A stretch of DNA of 64,000 nt from Stenotrophomonas lactitubi (GCF_002803515.1 NZ_PHQX01000002.1:378019-442018); one strand, 5' to 3'. Shown: positions 44,874 through 55,403, counted from the stretch's first letter. Notes: generated from the letters alone by a model not told the origin. Program-made: numbers and translations.

Positions 44874-47222
44874 ATGAGCGGCATCGGGGAAGCACAGCGG
44901 GGAAAGTCGTTGGGACGGAGCGCGCCATTGCTGGGTGTGCTGCTGGTACTGCTGGCCGCGTGGTTCGGCTGGAGCGCGGTACAGCAGTGGCGGCAGGCAG
45001 CCAGCGGGGACGCGCTGGAACAGGCGCGCGACCAGGCCGTGCAAGGGCTGCAGCAGGCCGCCTCCGGCCAGTTGCAGCAGCTGCAGCAGCAGTTGAAGGG
45101 CGACCGCGTCCAGCAGGCGCTGCAGGCGGGTGATGCCGCCGGCGCCGCGCTGGCGCTGCGGGAAAGCTGGACCGGCGTCGAGCAGGTGGAGGTGCTGGGC
45201 GCTGACCTGGCCGCGGGCTACGCAGATGCGGCCACCTTTGGATATGCACGCCTGGCCCTGCTGGAATCGGCGCTGGCCGATGGCAAGGCAACCCTGCGCG
45301 TGGTCCGCGATGGCGGCGGCAACCGCCTGGGTCTGGCCGCGCCGGTACAGCTGGCCGGTGTGGGACCGGCGGTGGTGTATGTGCGCCAGCCGCTGCTGCG
45401 GTTGACCGCGCCGCTGGACCAGGTGCGCGCCCCCGGCAACGGCTTCCTGGCGCTGCGCCAGGGAACGCACAACATCGTGGTGCAGGGCGATACCGGCCTG
45501 TCCGAGAGCGCCGAGGCAATGGCGCGCCCGGTGGCCGGAACCACGCTGCGACTGGCCGCCGGGGTACCCAATGTGGAACCCGGCCCACTGGGACTGGGAG
45601 CCCTGGCCAGCGCGATTGTCGCCCTGCTGCTGGCCTTCATCGCGGTACTGCTGGTGGTAGGCCGTGGCCGACTGCCGAAGTCACTGCCGCTGCCCAGCCG
45701 GCGCAGCGCGGTGGCCGACGCCGATCACGGCCCGACCCTGCGTGAAAGCCTGCAGATGGTGCCGCCGACGGTACCCGGCCAGGCGGTGGCCGAGGCTGCG
45801 CCGCCTCCGCCGCCACCGGTTCCCGCCGAGGAACTGGCTGCGGGCATCTTCCGCGCCTACGACATCCGCGGCGTGGTCGGCAGCGAACTGACGGCGCGCA
45901 CCGCCGCGCTGATCGGCCAGGCCATCGGCACCGTCGCCCTCGAGCAGGGCCTGCGCGAGGTGGTGATCGGCCGCGATGGCCGCCTGTCCGGTCCGGAACT
46001 GTCGGCGGGGCTGGCCGAAGGCCTGCGGCGTGCCGGCTGTGCGGTGATCGATATCGGCCTGGCTCCGACCCCGGTCGTGTATTTCGCCGCCTTCCACCTG
46101 CGCACCGGTACCTGTGTTGCGGTCACCGGCAGCCACAACCCGCCGGACTACAACGGTTTCAAGATCGTCATCGGTGGTGAAACCCTGTCCGGCGATGCGA
46201 TCACCGACCTTTACCAGCGCATTGTCGAAGGCCGCCTGGTGCAGGCGGCGGAACCGGGTGACTACCAGCAGCGCGAGGTCAGCGCCGACTACATCCAGCG
46301 TATTGCCGATGACGTGCAGCTGGACCGCCCGCTGAAGGTGGTTACCGATGCGGGCAACGGCGTGGCCGGTGCCTTCGCGCCGCAGCTGCTGGAAGCGATC
46401 GGCGCCGAAGTCATTCCGTTGTACTGCGATGTCGACGGCACCTTCCCCAACCACCACCCCGATCCCAGCGAACCGGCCAACCTGGAAGACCTGGTGCAGA
46501 CGGTCAAGCGCTTCGGCGCCGACCTCGGCGTGGCGTTCGATGGTGATGGCGATCGCCTTGGCGTGGTCACCGGTGAAGGCAAGATCATCTACGCCGACCG
46601 TCTGCTGATGCTGTTCGCCGCCGACGTGCTGATGCGCAATCCGGGCGCGATGGTGATCTACGACGTGAAGTGCACCGGCAAGTTGTCCGATCACGTGCTG
46701 CGCAATGGTGGCAGCCCGTTGATGTGGAAGACCGGGCACTCGCTGATGAAGGCGAAGATGCGCGAGACCGACGCCGAACTGGCGGGCGAGATGAGCGGCC
46801 ACTTCTTCTTCAAGGAGCGCTGGTTCGGCTTCGACGATGGCCTGTACGCCGCTGCACGCCTGCTGGAGATCCTGGCCCAGCGCGAAGAAACGCCGGACGA
46901 AGTGCTGGCCGAACTGCCGGAAATGGTGGCGACGCCGGAGCTGAAGGTGCCAGTGGCCGAGGGAACCCCGCATGCGTTGGTGGCGATGCTGGTGGCTGCT
47001 GCGCAGTCGCCGGACAACCCGTATGTCGGCGGTCGCCTGTCGACCATCGACGGCCTGCGGGTGGACTTCGCCGACGGCTGGGGCTTGGTGCGCGCGTCCA
47101 ATACCACGCCGGTGCTGGTGCTGCGCTTCGAAGGCAACGACGAAGCGGCACTGGAACGCATCCAGGCATTGTTCCGCAGCCAGCTGCAGCCGGTGCTGGG
47201 CGACACCCCGCTGGGCTTCTGA
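44874..47222 (+). CDS. algC: Phosphomannomutase/phosphoglucomutase with N-terminal membrane-anchored domain
   Basis: 782 residues. The N-terminal ~325 residues hold two spans (about 16-36 and 243-262) enclosing a periplasmic domain with a Gln/Leu-rich coiled coil. A Pro-rich linker leads to a full alpha-D-phosphohexomutase: catalytic Ser420 (TGSHNPPDYNG), Mg-binding DGDGDR (Asp556/558/560), sugar loop EMSGHFFF and phosphate loop RASNTTPVLVLRF. It makes Man-1-P/Glc-1-P for exopolysaccharide and LPS. The Pseudomonas algC reading frame, also downstream of dut, has a comparable extension. A start inside the frame would give a soluble enzyme, but the whole frame looks coding. Confidence 0.93.
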   Translation: MSGIGEAQRGKSLGRSAPLLGVLLVLLAAWFGWSAVQQWRQAASGDALEQARDQAVQGLQQAASGQLQQLQQQLKGDRVQQALQAGDAAGAALALRESWTGVEQVEVLGADLAAGYADAATFGYARLALLESALADGKATLRVVRDGGGNRLGLAAPVQLAGVGPAVVYVRQPLLRLTAPLDQVRAPGNGFLALRQGTHNIVVQGDTGLSESAEAMARPVAGTTLRLAAGVPNVEPGPLGLGALASAIVALLLAFIAVLLVVGRGRLPKSLPLPSRRSAVADADHGPTLRESLQMVPPTVPGQAVAEAAPPPPPPVPAEELAAGIFRAYDIRGVVGSELTARTAALIGQAIGTVALEQGLREVVIGRDGRLSGPELSAGLAEGLRRAGCAVIDIGLAPTPVVYFAAFHLRTGTCVAVTGSHNPPDYNGFKIVIGGETLSGDAITDLYQRIVEGRLVQAAEPGDYQQREVSADYIQRIADDVQLDRPLKVVTDAGNGVAGAFAPQLLEAIGAEVIPLYCDVDGTFPNHHPDPSEPANLEDLVQTVKRFGADLGVAFDGDGDRLGVVTGEGKIIYADRLLMLFAADVLMRNPGAMVIYDVKCTGKLSDHVLRNGGSPLMWKTGHSLMKAKMRETDAELAGEMSGHFFFKERWFGFDDGLYAAARLLEILAQREETPDEVLAELPEMVATPELKVPVAEGTPHALVAMLVAAAQSPDNPYVGGRLSTIDGLRVDFADGWGLVRASNTTPVLVLRFEGNDEAALERIQALFRSQLQPVLGDTPLGF

Positions 47223-47257
47223 GGTGCTGCCCGGCACACCCTGCTCGGCTGCTCTTG

Positions 47258-47379
47258 GTAGGTGTCGACCTTGGTCGACACGGTAGATCCACGCCATGCG
47301 TGGATGCTCTTCAATGGATGTCCATCCACGCATGGCGTGGATCTACTTGTCTGGTGGGTGCCGACCGTTGGTCGGCACA
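47258..47379. repeat. Compound cluster of four GTAG/GTGG palindromes
   Basis: Nested symmetric arrangement: an outer GTAGGTGTCGACCTTGGTCG unit (47258-47281), an inner SMAG unit (47283-47305), its exact inverted copy (47324-47346), and an outer GTGGGTGCCGACCGTTGGTC unit (about 47354-47378). It fills the gap between convergent algC and kdpE and may serve as their common 3-prime structure. Confidence 0.88.
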
Positions 47380-47381
47380 CC

Positions 47382-48095
47382 TCACCCCTTGAACCGCAAC
47401 CCCACACCGGGCTCGGTGAACAGGTAGCGTGAATCCAGCGCCGAGTCGCCCAGCTTGTGCCGCAGCTTGCCGACCAGGATGCGCAGGTAGTGGGTGTCGT
47501 GCTGGTGGGTGGGTCCCCAGATTTCCTGCAGGATCTGCGGCTGGGTCACCACCCGCCCGGCATTGCGCAGCAGCAGCGACAACAGCGCGTACTCCTTGCG
47601 GGTCAATGCCACCAGTTCGCCATCAATCGCCACTTCGCGGCGCACCAGGTCCACGTGCAGGTGGCCATCGTCGAACACCGGCGGCGTGCCATCGGTCGGT
47701 ACGCTGCGTGTGCGCAGCAGCGCCCGCACCCGTGCCATCAGCTCCTGGGTCCCGAAGGGTTTGGTCACGTAGTCGTTGGCGCCGTTGTCCAGTGCACGCA
47801 CCTTCTCGGTTTCACCGGCACGCACGGTCAGCATGATCACCGGCACCTGGCTCCACTGCCGCAGCTGTTCCAGCACCTCGTGGCCTTCCATGTCCGGCAG
47901 GCCGATGTCCAGGATCACCAGGTCCATGTCCTCGCTGGCGGCCATCTGCAGGCCTTCCTGGCCGGTCGCAGCCTGGCGCACCTGATAGCCCTGCGCGCGC
48001 AGGCTGATGTCCAGGAACCGGCGGATCTGGGTTTCATCGTCGATCACCAGCACGCGCGGGGCCGGTGCGCTGGCATCAGTCGGGGTCGGACTCAT
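47382..48095 (-). CDS. kdpE: KdpE response regulator
   Basis: 237 residues. The receiver has the acidic pair Asp19/Asp20, phospho-acceptor Asp63 (LVILDIGLPD) and Lys in VTKPFGTQEL. The OmpR-type winged helix has LTRKEYALLSLLLRNAGRVVTQPQILQEIWG. It activates kdpFABC when K+ is limiting. Its start lies 20 bases inside the 3-prime end of kdpD, so expression is coupled. Last gene of the operon. Confidence 0.96.
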   Translation of the reverse strand: MSPTPTDASAPAPRVLVIDDETQIRRFLDISLRAQGYQVRQAATGQEGLQMAASEDMDLVILDIGLPDMEGHEVLEQLRQWSQVPVIMLTVRAGETEKVRALDNGANDYVTKPFGTQELMARVRALLRTRSVPTDGTPPVFDDGHLHVDLVRREVAIDGELVALTRKEYALLSLLLRNAGRVVTQPQILQEIWGPTHQHDTHYLRILVGKLRHKLGDSALDSRYLFTEPGVGLRFKG

Positions 48096-50760
48096 CGTGG
48101 GAGGCTGGCTTGAGCAGGGGCAGGGTGATGCGGATCAGGGTACCGCGACCGTCGCGCCCGGGCAGCGCCTGCACGCTGCCGCCATGCGCGCCGATCATGC
48201 CCTGGCAGATGGTCAGGCCGAGGCCGGTGCCGTGGCGGCCGCGGTCGCCGCGCTCGACGCTGTAGAACATGTCGAAGATGCGCGCGCGCTCGTCGTCGGG
48301 AATGCCGGGGCCGGCATCGATCACGTCGATACGCAGCTGACCGTCCAGTTCGCGCGCCAGTACCTGCACGGCGGCATCGGCCGGCGAGAACTTGGCAGCG
48401 TTCTCCATCACATTGAACACCGCCTGCTCGACCAGTGCCGGATGCACCCAGATCGGTGCCAGCGTCGCCGGAATATCCAGCTCCAGCCGCACCGTCGGCT
48501 GGTAGCGCTGCAGGCGCCGGGCGGCCGAACCAATCAGCTCATCCACGCCTATCCAGTCGCGGTTGATCTTCAGGCCCTCGTGGCCCAACCGGGTCATGTC
48601 CAGCAGGTTCTGGATGTAGCGGTCCAGGCGCTCGCCTTCGACCAGGATGGTGTCCAGCAAGGCGCGGCGGTCGGCCAGATCCATCGCCGCGCCGTAGCTG
48701 GCCAGGCTGTCGGCCGAGCCGATCATCGCCGCCAGCGGCGAACGCAGGTCGTGCGACACCGAGGAGAGCAGGGCAGAGCGCAGCCGCTCGGTCTCGTTGC
48801 TGACGTGCGCCTGTTCCAGCTCCGCCACCAGGCGCGTGCGCAACGCCGCCTGGGCGATGTCATCGACCATCGCTTCGGCCAGTTGGCGCTGTTCGGGCAG
48901 CAGCCGCGCCTGCGCACCTGGCAGGTACAGGCCGGCCACACCGATCGCACGGTCCTCGCCGTCCAACAGCGGCAGGAACCACCATTGCGCGCCAGCGAGG
49001 GTATCGGTGAAGCGGCCACTGGGCTGGCCATGGCGCAGGGCCCAGTCGGCTGCCGCCAGGTCGGTATCACCGGGCAGGTGACGGCCACCGGCGGCGATAT
49101 CGGCGCCGATCCGCAGCCAGGCGGGCACGTCCATGGCCTGTTCCAGCGCATGCCGGCCGGCCTGTGCCACTTCACCGTTGCCGGCCGCGCTGGCCAGCTG
49201 CCGGCCCAGCTGCTGGCGCGCGCGCGCATGGCGGTTGGCCGCGCGCAGGGCGATCACCTGCATGCGCAGGCGCGACGCCAGGCGTCCGGCAACCAATGCC
49301 GCCGCCAGGAACAGGAACACGGTGATTACGCCCTGCCGTGCGCCGATGGCGAAGGTGAAGCGTGGCGCGATGAACAGGAAGTTGTAGGCGAGGAAACACA
49401 GGATCGCCGCCATCACCGCGACGCTGGCGCGGGTACGCGCGGCTACCAGCACAACGGCCACGATGAACACCATCGACAGATCGGCCATGCCCACCCAGCG
49501 TTCCACCAGCCAAGCGACCGCGCAGGCCAGGCCGGTGGCGATCAGCGCCTGCAATGGTTCGTGGCTGATCCCACGCATTGGTGGCAGCAGGCCTTCACGA
49601 CGGGAACGCGCCCGCGCCTGCGGCGTGCTGATGATGGTGATCTCGTAGTGCGCGCCGCGCTGGATCAGCTGCTGGGTCAGGGTGCGGTTGAACATCCGCG
49701 CCAGTGGTCGCTCGCGGGTGCGGCCCAGGACCAGCGTGGACACGCCGTTGTGCGCGGCGTGGTCGAGCAATGCGTCGGCGATGCTGGAGCCGTGCAGCAG
49801 CTCGGCGTCGCCGCCGAGGCGGCGGGCCAGCGCGAACGCAGCATCGATCTCGCGCCGGGTCGCCTCGTCCTGGCGGCGTCCCTGCACTGTCACTACCGTC
49901 CACGGTGCATCGCGGCGTTCGGCGATGCGTCGCGCCACCCGCACCAGGTATTCACTCTGGCCGCCGCCATCGATCGCCACCAGCACGCCGCGTCGCAGGG
50001 GCAGATTGCTCTCGCCGCGGGCGGCGCGCGCTTCGCGCAGGCTGCTGTCAACGCGGTCGGCCGCTTCCTGCATCGCCAGTTCGCGCAATGCGGTCAGGTT
50101 GGCCGGCGAGAAGAACGCCTGCAGTGCCTGCGCGGCCTGCTCGGGCACGTACACCTTGCCCTGCTGCAGGCGCGCGATCAGTTCGCGCGGCGGCAGATCG
50201 ACCAGCACGATGTCGTGCAGGCGGTCGAGCACGCCGTCGGGCACGGTCTCGCTGACGCGCACGCCGGTGATGCGCATCACCACATCGTTGAGGCTTTCCA
50301 GATGCTGGATGTTGACCGTGGTCCAGACGTCGATGCCGGCGTCCAGCAGTTCCATCACGTCCTGCCAGCGACGTTCATGGCGGCTGCCCGGCGCATTGCG
50401 ATGGGCCAGCTCGTCCACCAGCACCAGCGCCGGCCTGCGTGCCAGCACGGCGTCCAGGTCCATCTCCTGCAGGTCGTGGCCATGGTAGGCCACGTCCTTC
50501 AGCGGCAGCCGTGGCAGGCCTTCCAGCAGGGCCTGGGTATCGGCGCGGCCGTGGGTCTCCACCAGGCCCACCACCAGGTCCACGCCACGGCGCAGCTGTT
50601 CCTGCGCACGGGTCAGCATGGCGTAGGTCTTGCCGACGCCCGGCGCAGCGCCCAGGAACACAGTGAGCTTGCCACCGGCTTCGCGTTGCAGGCCTTCCAC
50701 CAGGGCGTTGGCCTGGCGGGTCCGCAGATCAGTCATGGGGGCCGCTGTCATGGCCGCCAT
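48076..50760 (-). CDS. kdpD: KdpD sensor histidine kinase
   Basis: 894 residues. The N-terminal KdpD domain has Walker A GAAPGVGKT and DLVVGLVETHGRADTQALL; a Usp-like domain (about 240-370), four membrane spans (about 400-500), a GAF-like region, and a HisKA/HATPase core follow, with phospho-acceptor His670 (SSVSHDLRSPLAA) and GTGLGLTICQGMIGAHGG. It senses K+ limitation/turgor and phosphorylates KdpE. Several in-frame ATGs lie at the start (50760, 50751, 50736); none has a clear ribosome-binding site, suggesting coupling to kdpC 27 bases upstream. Confidence 0.96.
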   Translation of the reverse strand: MAAMTAAPMTDLRTRQANALVEGLQREAGGKLTVFLGAAPGVGKTYAMLTRAQEQLRRGVDLVVGLVETHGRADTQALLEGLPRLPLKDVAYHGHDLQEMDLDAVLARRPALVLVDELAHRNAPGSRHERRWQDVMELLDAGIDVWTTVNIQHLESLNDVVMRITGVRVSETVPDGVLDRLHDIVLVDLPPRELIARLQQGKVYVPEQAAQALQAFFSPANLTALRELAMQEAADRVDSSLREARAARGESNLPLRRGVLVAIDGGGQSEYLVRVARRIAERRDAPWTVVTVQGRRQDEATRREIDAAFALARRLGGDAELLHGSSIADALLDHAAHNGVSTLVLGRTRERPLARMFNRTLTQQLIQRGAHYEITIISTPQARARSRREGLLPPMRGISHEPLQALIATGLACAVAWLVERWVGMADLSMVFIVAVVLVAARTRASVAVMAAILCFLAYNFLFIAPRFTFAIGARQGVITVFLFLAAALVAGRLASRLRMQVIALRAANRHARARQQLGRQLASAAGNGEVAQAGRHALEQAMDVPAWLRIGADIAAGGRHLPGDTDLAAADWALRHGQPSGRFTDTLAGAQWWFLPLLDGEDRAIGVAGLYLPGAQARLLPEQRQLAEAMVDDIAQAALRTRLVAELEQAHVSNETERLRSALLSSVSHDLRSPLAAMIGSADSLASYGAAMDLADRRALLDTILVEGERLDRYIQNLLDMTRLGHEGLKINRDWIGVDELIGSAARRLQRYQPTVRLELDIPATLAPIWVHPALVEQAVFNVMENAAKFSPADAAVQVLARELDGQLRIDVIDAGPGIPDDERARIFDMFYSVERGDRGRHGTGLGLTICQGMIGAHGGSVQALPGRDGRGTLIRITLPLLKPASHDESDPD

Positions 50761-50787
50761 TGTGCGCGCAGCGGGTGCAGGCCTGCA

Positions 50788-51432
50788 TCACGGTGCGCGT
50801 GCTGCGTGGTCAAGGGCGAAGTTCAGCGTCACCACGTTCACCCGTGGCTGGCCGAACACACCCCATTGCCGCCCTTGCGTGTTGGCCTTCACCAGCGCCT
50901 GCACGCGCTCGACCGGCAGGCCACGCGCACGGGCCACGCGTGCCACCTGCAGCTGTGCTGCCGCCGGCGACAACTGCGGATCCAGGCCGCCGCCGGACTG
51001 GGTGACCAGATCGGCAGGAACCTGCGCAGGCGCTACGCCTTCGCGCGCGGCCACTGCCGCAGTGCTCGCCGCCACGCGTTCGGCCAGCGCCGGGTTGCTG
51101 CGTGCCAGGTTGGAACCGGCCGCTGCCATCGGGTCGTAGTTGGCCGCTGACGGTCGTGCCTGGAAGTAGCCATCGCCAGTGAACGGCTGCGACAGCCATG
51201 CCGAAGCACGCACCTGGCCGCTGCCATCACGCAGCAGGCTGCCTTCGGCCTGCGCCGGGAAGGACAGGCCGGCGAAACCGGTGGCGATGCCGGCGTAGAC
51301 CGCACCGGCCAGCAGCAGGGTGGCCACGCCCAGGCCGATGGCCGGGCGCCAGCTGGCGCCATCCTGCAACGTGGCCACGCGCGCCTCGCTTTTCAGCTCG
51401 CGGGAAAGGGAAGGGGAGTCAGAACGGTTCAT
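50788..51432 (-). CDS. kdpC: K(+)-transporting ATPase subunit KdpC
   Basis: 214 residues with one N-terminal span (about 30-52) and a periplasmic domain with [28 protein letters not shown] and [18 protein letters not shown], the signature region of KdpC. It stabilises the KdpFABC complex and increases affinity. It is slightly longer than the E. coli protein at its hydrophilic N-terminus. The ATG overlaps the kdpB stop by four bases. Confidence 0.96.
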   Translation of the reverse strand: MNRSDSPSLSRELKSEARVATLQDGASWRPAIGLGVATLLLAGAVYAGIATGFAGLSFPAQAEGSLLRDGSGQVRASAWLSQPFTGDGYFQARPSAANYDPMAAAGSNLARSNPALAERVAASTAAVAAREGVAPAQVPADLVTQSGGGLDPQLSPAAAQLQVARVARARGLPVERVQALVKANTQGRQWGVFGQPRVNVVTLNFALDHAARAP

Positions 51433-53489
51433 GCGCCGAATACCAGGACAAGAAGAAGGTCGATCAACTTGATTGCCGCGAACGGCAGCAGCACGCCACC
51501 CAGGCCGTACACCAGCATGTTCCGGCGCAGCAGCGCCGTTGCGGTGGCCGGGCGGAAGCGCACACCGCGCAACGCCAGCGGAATCAGGGCGGGAATCACC
51601 AGCGCATTGAAGATCAGCGCCGCCAGCACCGCATTGCGCGGGCTCGACAGCTGCATCACGTTCAACGCGGCCATCGCAGGCACGGTGGCGGCAAACAACG
51701 CCGGCAGGATCGCGAAGTACTTGGATACATCGTTGGCCAGCGAGAACGTGGTCAGCGCGCCGCGGGTGATCAGCTGCTGCTTGCCCACCTCCACCACCGC
51801 CAGCAGCTTGGCCGGATCCGAATCCAGGTCGACCATGTTGCCGGCTTCCTTGGCCGCCTGCGTGCCCGAGTTCATCGCCAGGCCGATGTCGGCCTGGGCC
51901 AGCGCCGGCGCATCGTTGGTACCGTCGCCGACCATCGCCACCAGGCGGCCACCGGCCTGCTCGGCACGGATGCGTGCCAGCTTGTCCTCCGGCCGCGCCT
52001 CGGCGATGTAGTCGTCCACACCGGCTTCGGCAGCGATCGCGGCGGCCGTCAGCGGGTTGTCGCCGGTGATCATCACCGTGCGGATACCCATCGCCCGCAG
52101 CTGTGCGAACTTCTCGCGCATGCCGTGCTTGACCACGTCCGACAGCTCGATCACGCCCAGCACATGGCGACCCTCGGCCACCACCAGCGGCGTGGCACCA
52201 TTGCGTGCGACCTGGTCCACGCGCCCGGCCAGTTCCGCCGGCACGGTGCCGCCGAGCGCCAGCACATGGGCGCGGATCGCATCGGCAGCGCCCTTGCGGA
52301 TCTGCCGGCCGTGCATCAGGTCGACACCGGACATGCGGGTCTGCGCACTGAAAGCCAGGTAGTCGGCCTGGTCCGGCTCGGCGGTGGTGCAGCCCTGTTC
52401 GCGGGCCAGGCGCACGATCGATTTGCCTTCCGGGGTCGGGTCGGCCAGCGAAGACAGCAGTGCCGCCTCACGAAGCTGGTCGGCGTCGATCCCGGCCAGT
52501 GCATGGAAGTGGCTCGCCTGGCGGTCGCCGTAGGTGATGGTGCCGGTCTTGTCGAGCAGCAGCACGTCGACGTCACCGGCCACTTCCACCGCCTTGCCGG
52601 ACTTGGCCAGCACGTTGGCGGCCAGCGCACGGTTCATGCCGGCGATGCCGATGGCCGGCAGCAGGCCACCGATGGTGGTCGGGATCAGGCACACCAGCAG
52701 CGCGATCAGCAGCAGCGGATCGACCTTGACGCCCACCGAGGCACCGATCGCCGGCAGCGTCGCCACCACCACCAGGAAGGTCAGCGTCATCGCCGCCAGC
52801 AGCAGGGTCAGCGCGATTTCATTCGGCGTCTTCTGTCGGTTGGCACCTTCCACCAGCGCGATCATCCGGTCCAGGAAGCTGTGCCCCGGCTCGGCGGTGA
52901 TGCGCACGACGATCTGGTCGGACAGCACCTTGGTGCCGCCGATCACGCCGGAGCGATCAGTACCCGCCTCGCGCAGCACCGGTGCCGACTCGCCGGTCAC
53001 CGCCGCTTCGTTGATGGTGGCCAGGCCCTGCACGATCTCGCCGTCGGCCGGCACCAGCTCGCCGGCACTGACGATCACGTGGTCGCCGGGGCGCAGCTCG
53101 GCGGCGGGCACCTGGGTTTCACTTGCACCGGCCTGCGCCGACGCCAGACGGCGCGCCACCAGGTCCTGGCGGGCGCGGCGCAGCGAGGCGGCCTGGCCAC
53201 GGCCGCGTGCTTCGGCCACGGCCTCGGCGAAATTGCCGAACAGCACGGTGACCAGCAGGATCGCCGTCACCGCCAGGCCGAAGCCCAGTGGCGCGTTGCC
53301 GGTCAGGGTGATGATCGCGGCGACGACCGTGCCGGCCATCACCACCGCCATCACCGGGCTGCGCACCAGGTGCATCGGCGACAGCTTGCGTACGGCCTCG
53401 ATGAGCGCGCGGCGCAGGCCGGCGGCATCGAGCAGGGCCGGGCGGGACGCCACGGAGGAGGAATGGTTTGCGGTTGCGTGACTACTCAT
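51429..53489 (-). CDS. kdpB: K(+)-transporting P-type ATPase subunit KdpB
   Basis: 686 residues. P-type ATPase hallmarks are present: TGES in the actuator domain (VTGESAPVL), phosphorylation site DKTGTITYG at Asp313, KGAADAI in the nucleotide domain and [18 protein letters not shown] in the hinge. About seven spans are visible. It hydrolyses ATP to drive K+ through KdpA. Spaced 9 bases from kdpA. Confidence 0.98.
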   Translation of the reverse strand: MSSHATANHSSSVASRPALLDAAGLRRALIEAVRKLSPMHLVRSPVMAVVMAGTVVAAIITLTGNAPLGFGLAVTAILLVTVLFGNFAEAVAEARGRGQAASLRRARQDLVARRLASAQAGASETQVPAAELRPGDHVIVSAGELVPADGEIVQGLATINEAAVTGESAPVLREAGTDRSGVIGGTKVLSDQIVVRITAEPGHSFLDRMIALVEGANRQKTPNEIALTLLLAAMTLTFLVVVATLPAIGASVGVKVDPLLLIALLVCLIPTTIGGLLPAIGIAGMNRALAANVLAKSGKAVEVAGDVDVLLLDKTGTITYGDRQASHFHALAGIDADQLREAALLSSLADPTPEGKSIVRLAREQGCTTAEPDQADYLAFSAQTRMSGVDLMHGRQIRKGAADAIRAHVLALGGTVPAELAGRVDQVARNGATPLVVAEGRHVLGVIELSDVVKHGMREKFAQLRAMGIRTVMITGDNPLTAAAIAAEAGVDDYIAEARPEDKLARIRAEQAGGRLVAMVGDGTNDAPALAQADIGLAMNSGTQAAKEAGNMVDLDSDPAKLLAVVEVGKQQLITRGALTTFSLANDVSKYFAILPALFAATVPAMAALNVMQLSSPRNAVLAALIFNALVIPALIPLALRGVRFRPATATALLRRNMLVYGLGGVLLPFAAIKLIDLLLVLVFGA

Positions 53490-53498
53490 GGGGTGTCC

Positions 53499-55208
53499 TC
53501 AGTGCAGTCCCAGGCTCAGGTGGTCGGCGATAGGGCCGAGTACCAGCGCCGGCATGAACTGCAGCACGGTCAGGATGACGATCACCGAGACCAGAGTCAG
53601 GGCGAAGGTCGGGGTTTCGATCTGCAGGCTGCCAGCCGATTCAGGGGCCTGCCGCTTGGCGGCCAGCTGCGCGGCCACCACCAGCGGGATGATCAGCAGC
53701 GGGAAGCGGCCCAGCAGCAACACCAGCGAGCAGCTCAGGTTCCACCACGGCGTGGCGTCGCCCAGGCCCTCGAAGCCCGAGCCGTTGTTGGCGTAGGCCG
53801 AGACATACTCGTAGAACACCTGGCTGATGCCGTGGAAACCGGGATTGGAGGTACCGGCCAGACCGGGCACGGCCAGCGTGATCGCGGTGAACAGCAGCAG
53901 GGTGATCGGCTGCAGCAGCACCAGCAGGGCCAGCAGGCGCACCTGTGGCGTTTCCAGCTTGCGACCGAACAGCTCCGGCGTACGGCCGGTCATCAGCCCT
54001 GCCAGGAACACACCCAGCAGCAGGTACACGATGAATTGCTGCAGGCCGCAGCCGATGCCGCCCCAGATCGCGCTGACCAGCATGTTGACCATCGCCAGGC
54101 CGCCAGAGAGCGGGCTCAGCGAATCGTGCATGCCGTTGACCGAACCGTTGGAGACCTGGGTGGTCACCGCCGCCCATAGCGCGGTGCCATCGGCGCCGAA
54201 GCGCACTTCCTTGCCTTCCATCAGCAGCGGCGTGGCCGCGCTGGCGCTATGGCCCTCGCTCCACACCATCGCGCCGGTGGACAGCAGCGACATGCCGAGC
54301 ATGCAGCTGAACACCAGCGCGCCGAAACGACGGCGCCCGGTGAACGCGCCGATCATGAAGATCACCGCCATCGGCACCAGCAGGATGCCGATCACCTCCA
54401 GCATGTTCGACACCGGGGTCGGGTTCTCCAGCGGGAAGCTGCTGTTCGGGCCATACCAGCCGCCACCATTGGCACCCAGTTGTTTGGCCGCGACCATCGC
54501 CGCAACCGGACCCAGCGGCAGCTTCTGCTGCGCCATGCCGGCACTGGCGTCGATCGGCGTGGCCTGCGGGCCACCGGCCATCGTGGAGGGCACGCCCTGG
54601 CTGGTCAGCAGCAGCGTCCATACCAGGCACAGCGGCAACAGGAAGCGCACGCACAAGCGCACGACGTCCGCGTAGTAATTGCCCACCGCCACCTGGCGGT
54701 CATCGCCCGCGACGGGCGCGGTGACCGATTTCGGCGCACGCGAGAACAACGCACGCAGCGTCGCCACGGCCAGCGCCAGGCCCATCATCGGCGTCACCAC
54801 CTGCAGGCCGGTGATGCCGGTCATCTGCGAGAAGTAGGACAGCTGCGCCTGGCCGGAGTAGTGCTGCTGGTTGGTGTTGGTCAGGAACGAGATCATCGTG
54901 TGCAGCGCCGTGTCCCAGCGCATGTTCGGGATCTGGTCCGGATTCAACGGCAACCACGCCTGGGTCATGAACACGGCCTGGGTCAGCACCGCGATCACCA
55001 CGTTGCTGAGCACGAACGCCAGCACGTAGCCCCGCCAGGACATCGAACGTGAGGGATCGACGCCGAGCACCTTGTACAGCGGCTTTTCGATCCAGTGGAA
55101 CAGCACGTCGACCTTCATCGGCGTGCCGCGCATCACCCGGGCAAGATAGAGGCCCAGGGGCCAGGCCAACAGCAGGCTGGCGGCAAGAATGGCAAGAATT
55201 TCAGTCAT
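53499..55208 (-). CDS. kdpA: K(+)-transporting ATPase subunit KdpA
   Basis: 569 residues with ten hydrophobic spans and four selectivity-filter-like loops (FLTNTNQQHYSGQ; GPNSSFPLENPTP; SAYANNGSGFEGLG). It is the K+ channel-like subunit of the pump. It lies 12 bases downstream of kdpF and 9 bases upstream of kdpB. Confidence 0.98.
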   Translation of the reverse strand: MTEILAILAASLLLAWPLGLYLARVMRGTPMKVDVLFHWIEKPLYKVLGVDPSRSMSWRGYVLAFVLSNVVIAVLTQAVFMTQAWLPLNPDQIPNMRWDTALHTMISFLTNTNQQHYSGQAQLSYFSQMTGITGLQVVTPMMGLALAVATLRALFSRAPKSVTAPVAGDDRQVAVGNYYADVVRLCVRFLLPLCLVWTLLLTSQGVPSTMAGGPQATPIDASAGMAQQKLPLGPVAAMVAAKQLGANGGGWYGPNSSFPLENPTPVSNMLEVIGILLVPMAVIFMIGAFTGRRRFGALVFSCMLGMSLLSTGAMVWSEGHSASAATPLLMEGKEVRFGADGTALWAAVTTQVSNGSVNGMHDSLSPLSGGLAMVNMLVSAIWGGIGCGLQQFIVYLLLGVFLAGLMTGRTPELFGRKLETPQVRLLALLVLLQPITLLLFTAITLAVPGLAGTSNPGFHGISQVFYEYVSAYANNGSGFEGLGDATPWWNLSCSLVLLLGRFPLLIIPLVVAAQLAAKRQAPESAGSLQIETPTFALTLVSVIVILTVLQFMPALVLGPIADHLSLGLH

Positions 55209-55220
55209 GGCAGGCTCCGC

Positions 55221-55313
55221 TCAGAACGACTCGGGCCGCAGCACGACATAAAGAAGATAGGCGGCGGCAACCAGCACCAGCACGCCACACAGCAACGACA
55301 GCCAGGGGGACAT
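55221..55313 (-). CDS. kdpF: K(+)-transporting ATPase small subunit KdpF
   Basis: A 30-residue peptide, MSPWLSLLCGVLVLVAAAYL then LYVVLRPESF: a single membrane span with a short polar tail ending in E-S/A-F as in KdpF of other bacteria. It is first in the operon, 12 bases before kdpA. Such a short gene is easily missed by gene callers. KdpF stabilises the complex in the membrane. Confidence 0.92.
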   Translation of the reverse strand: MSPWLSLLCGVLVLVAAAYLLYVVLRPESF

Positions 55314-55403
55314 GGAATTGAGACCTGGTGGAACCCCTCCACCTCAGGCCGTCATCGTCGTCCCCACCCCCATAAACGCACTACGCGCCGGACCGGGCCG
55401 ACG

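Noticed and set aside
51198..54179. 993-residue open frame opposite kdpC/kdpB/kdpA
   Set aside because: The kdp genes on the other strand are unmistakable; the frame is a high-GC shadow rich in Arg/His/Gln. The same applies to the 1047-codon frame at 48007-51150.
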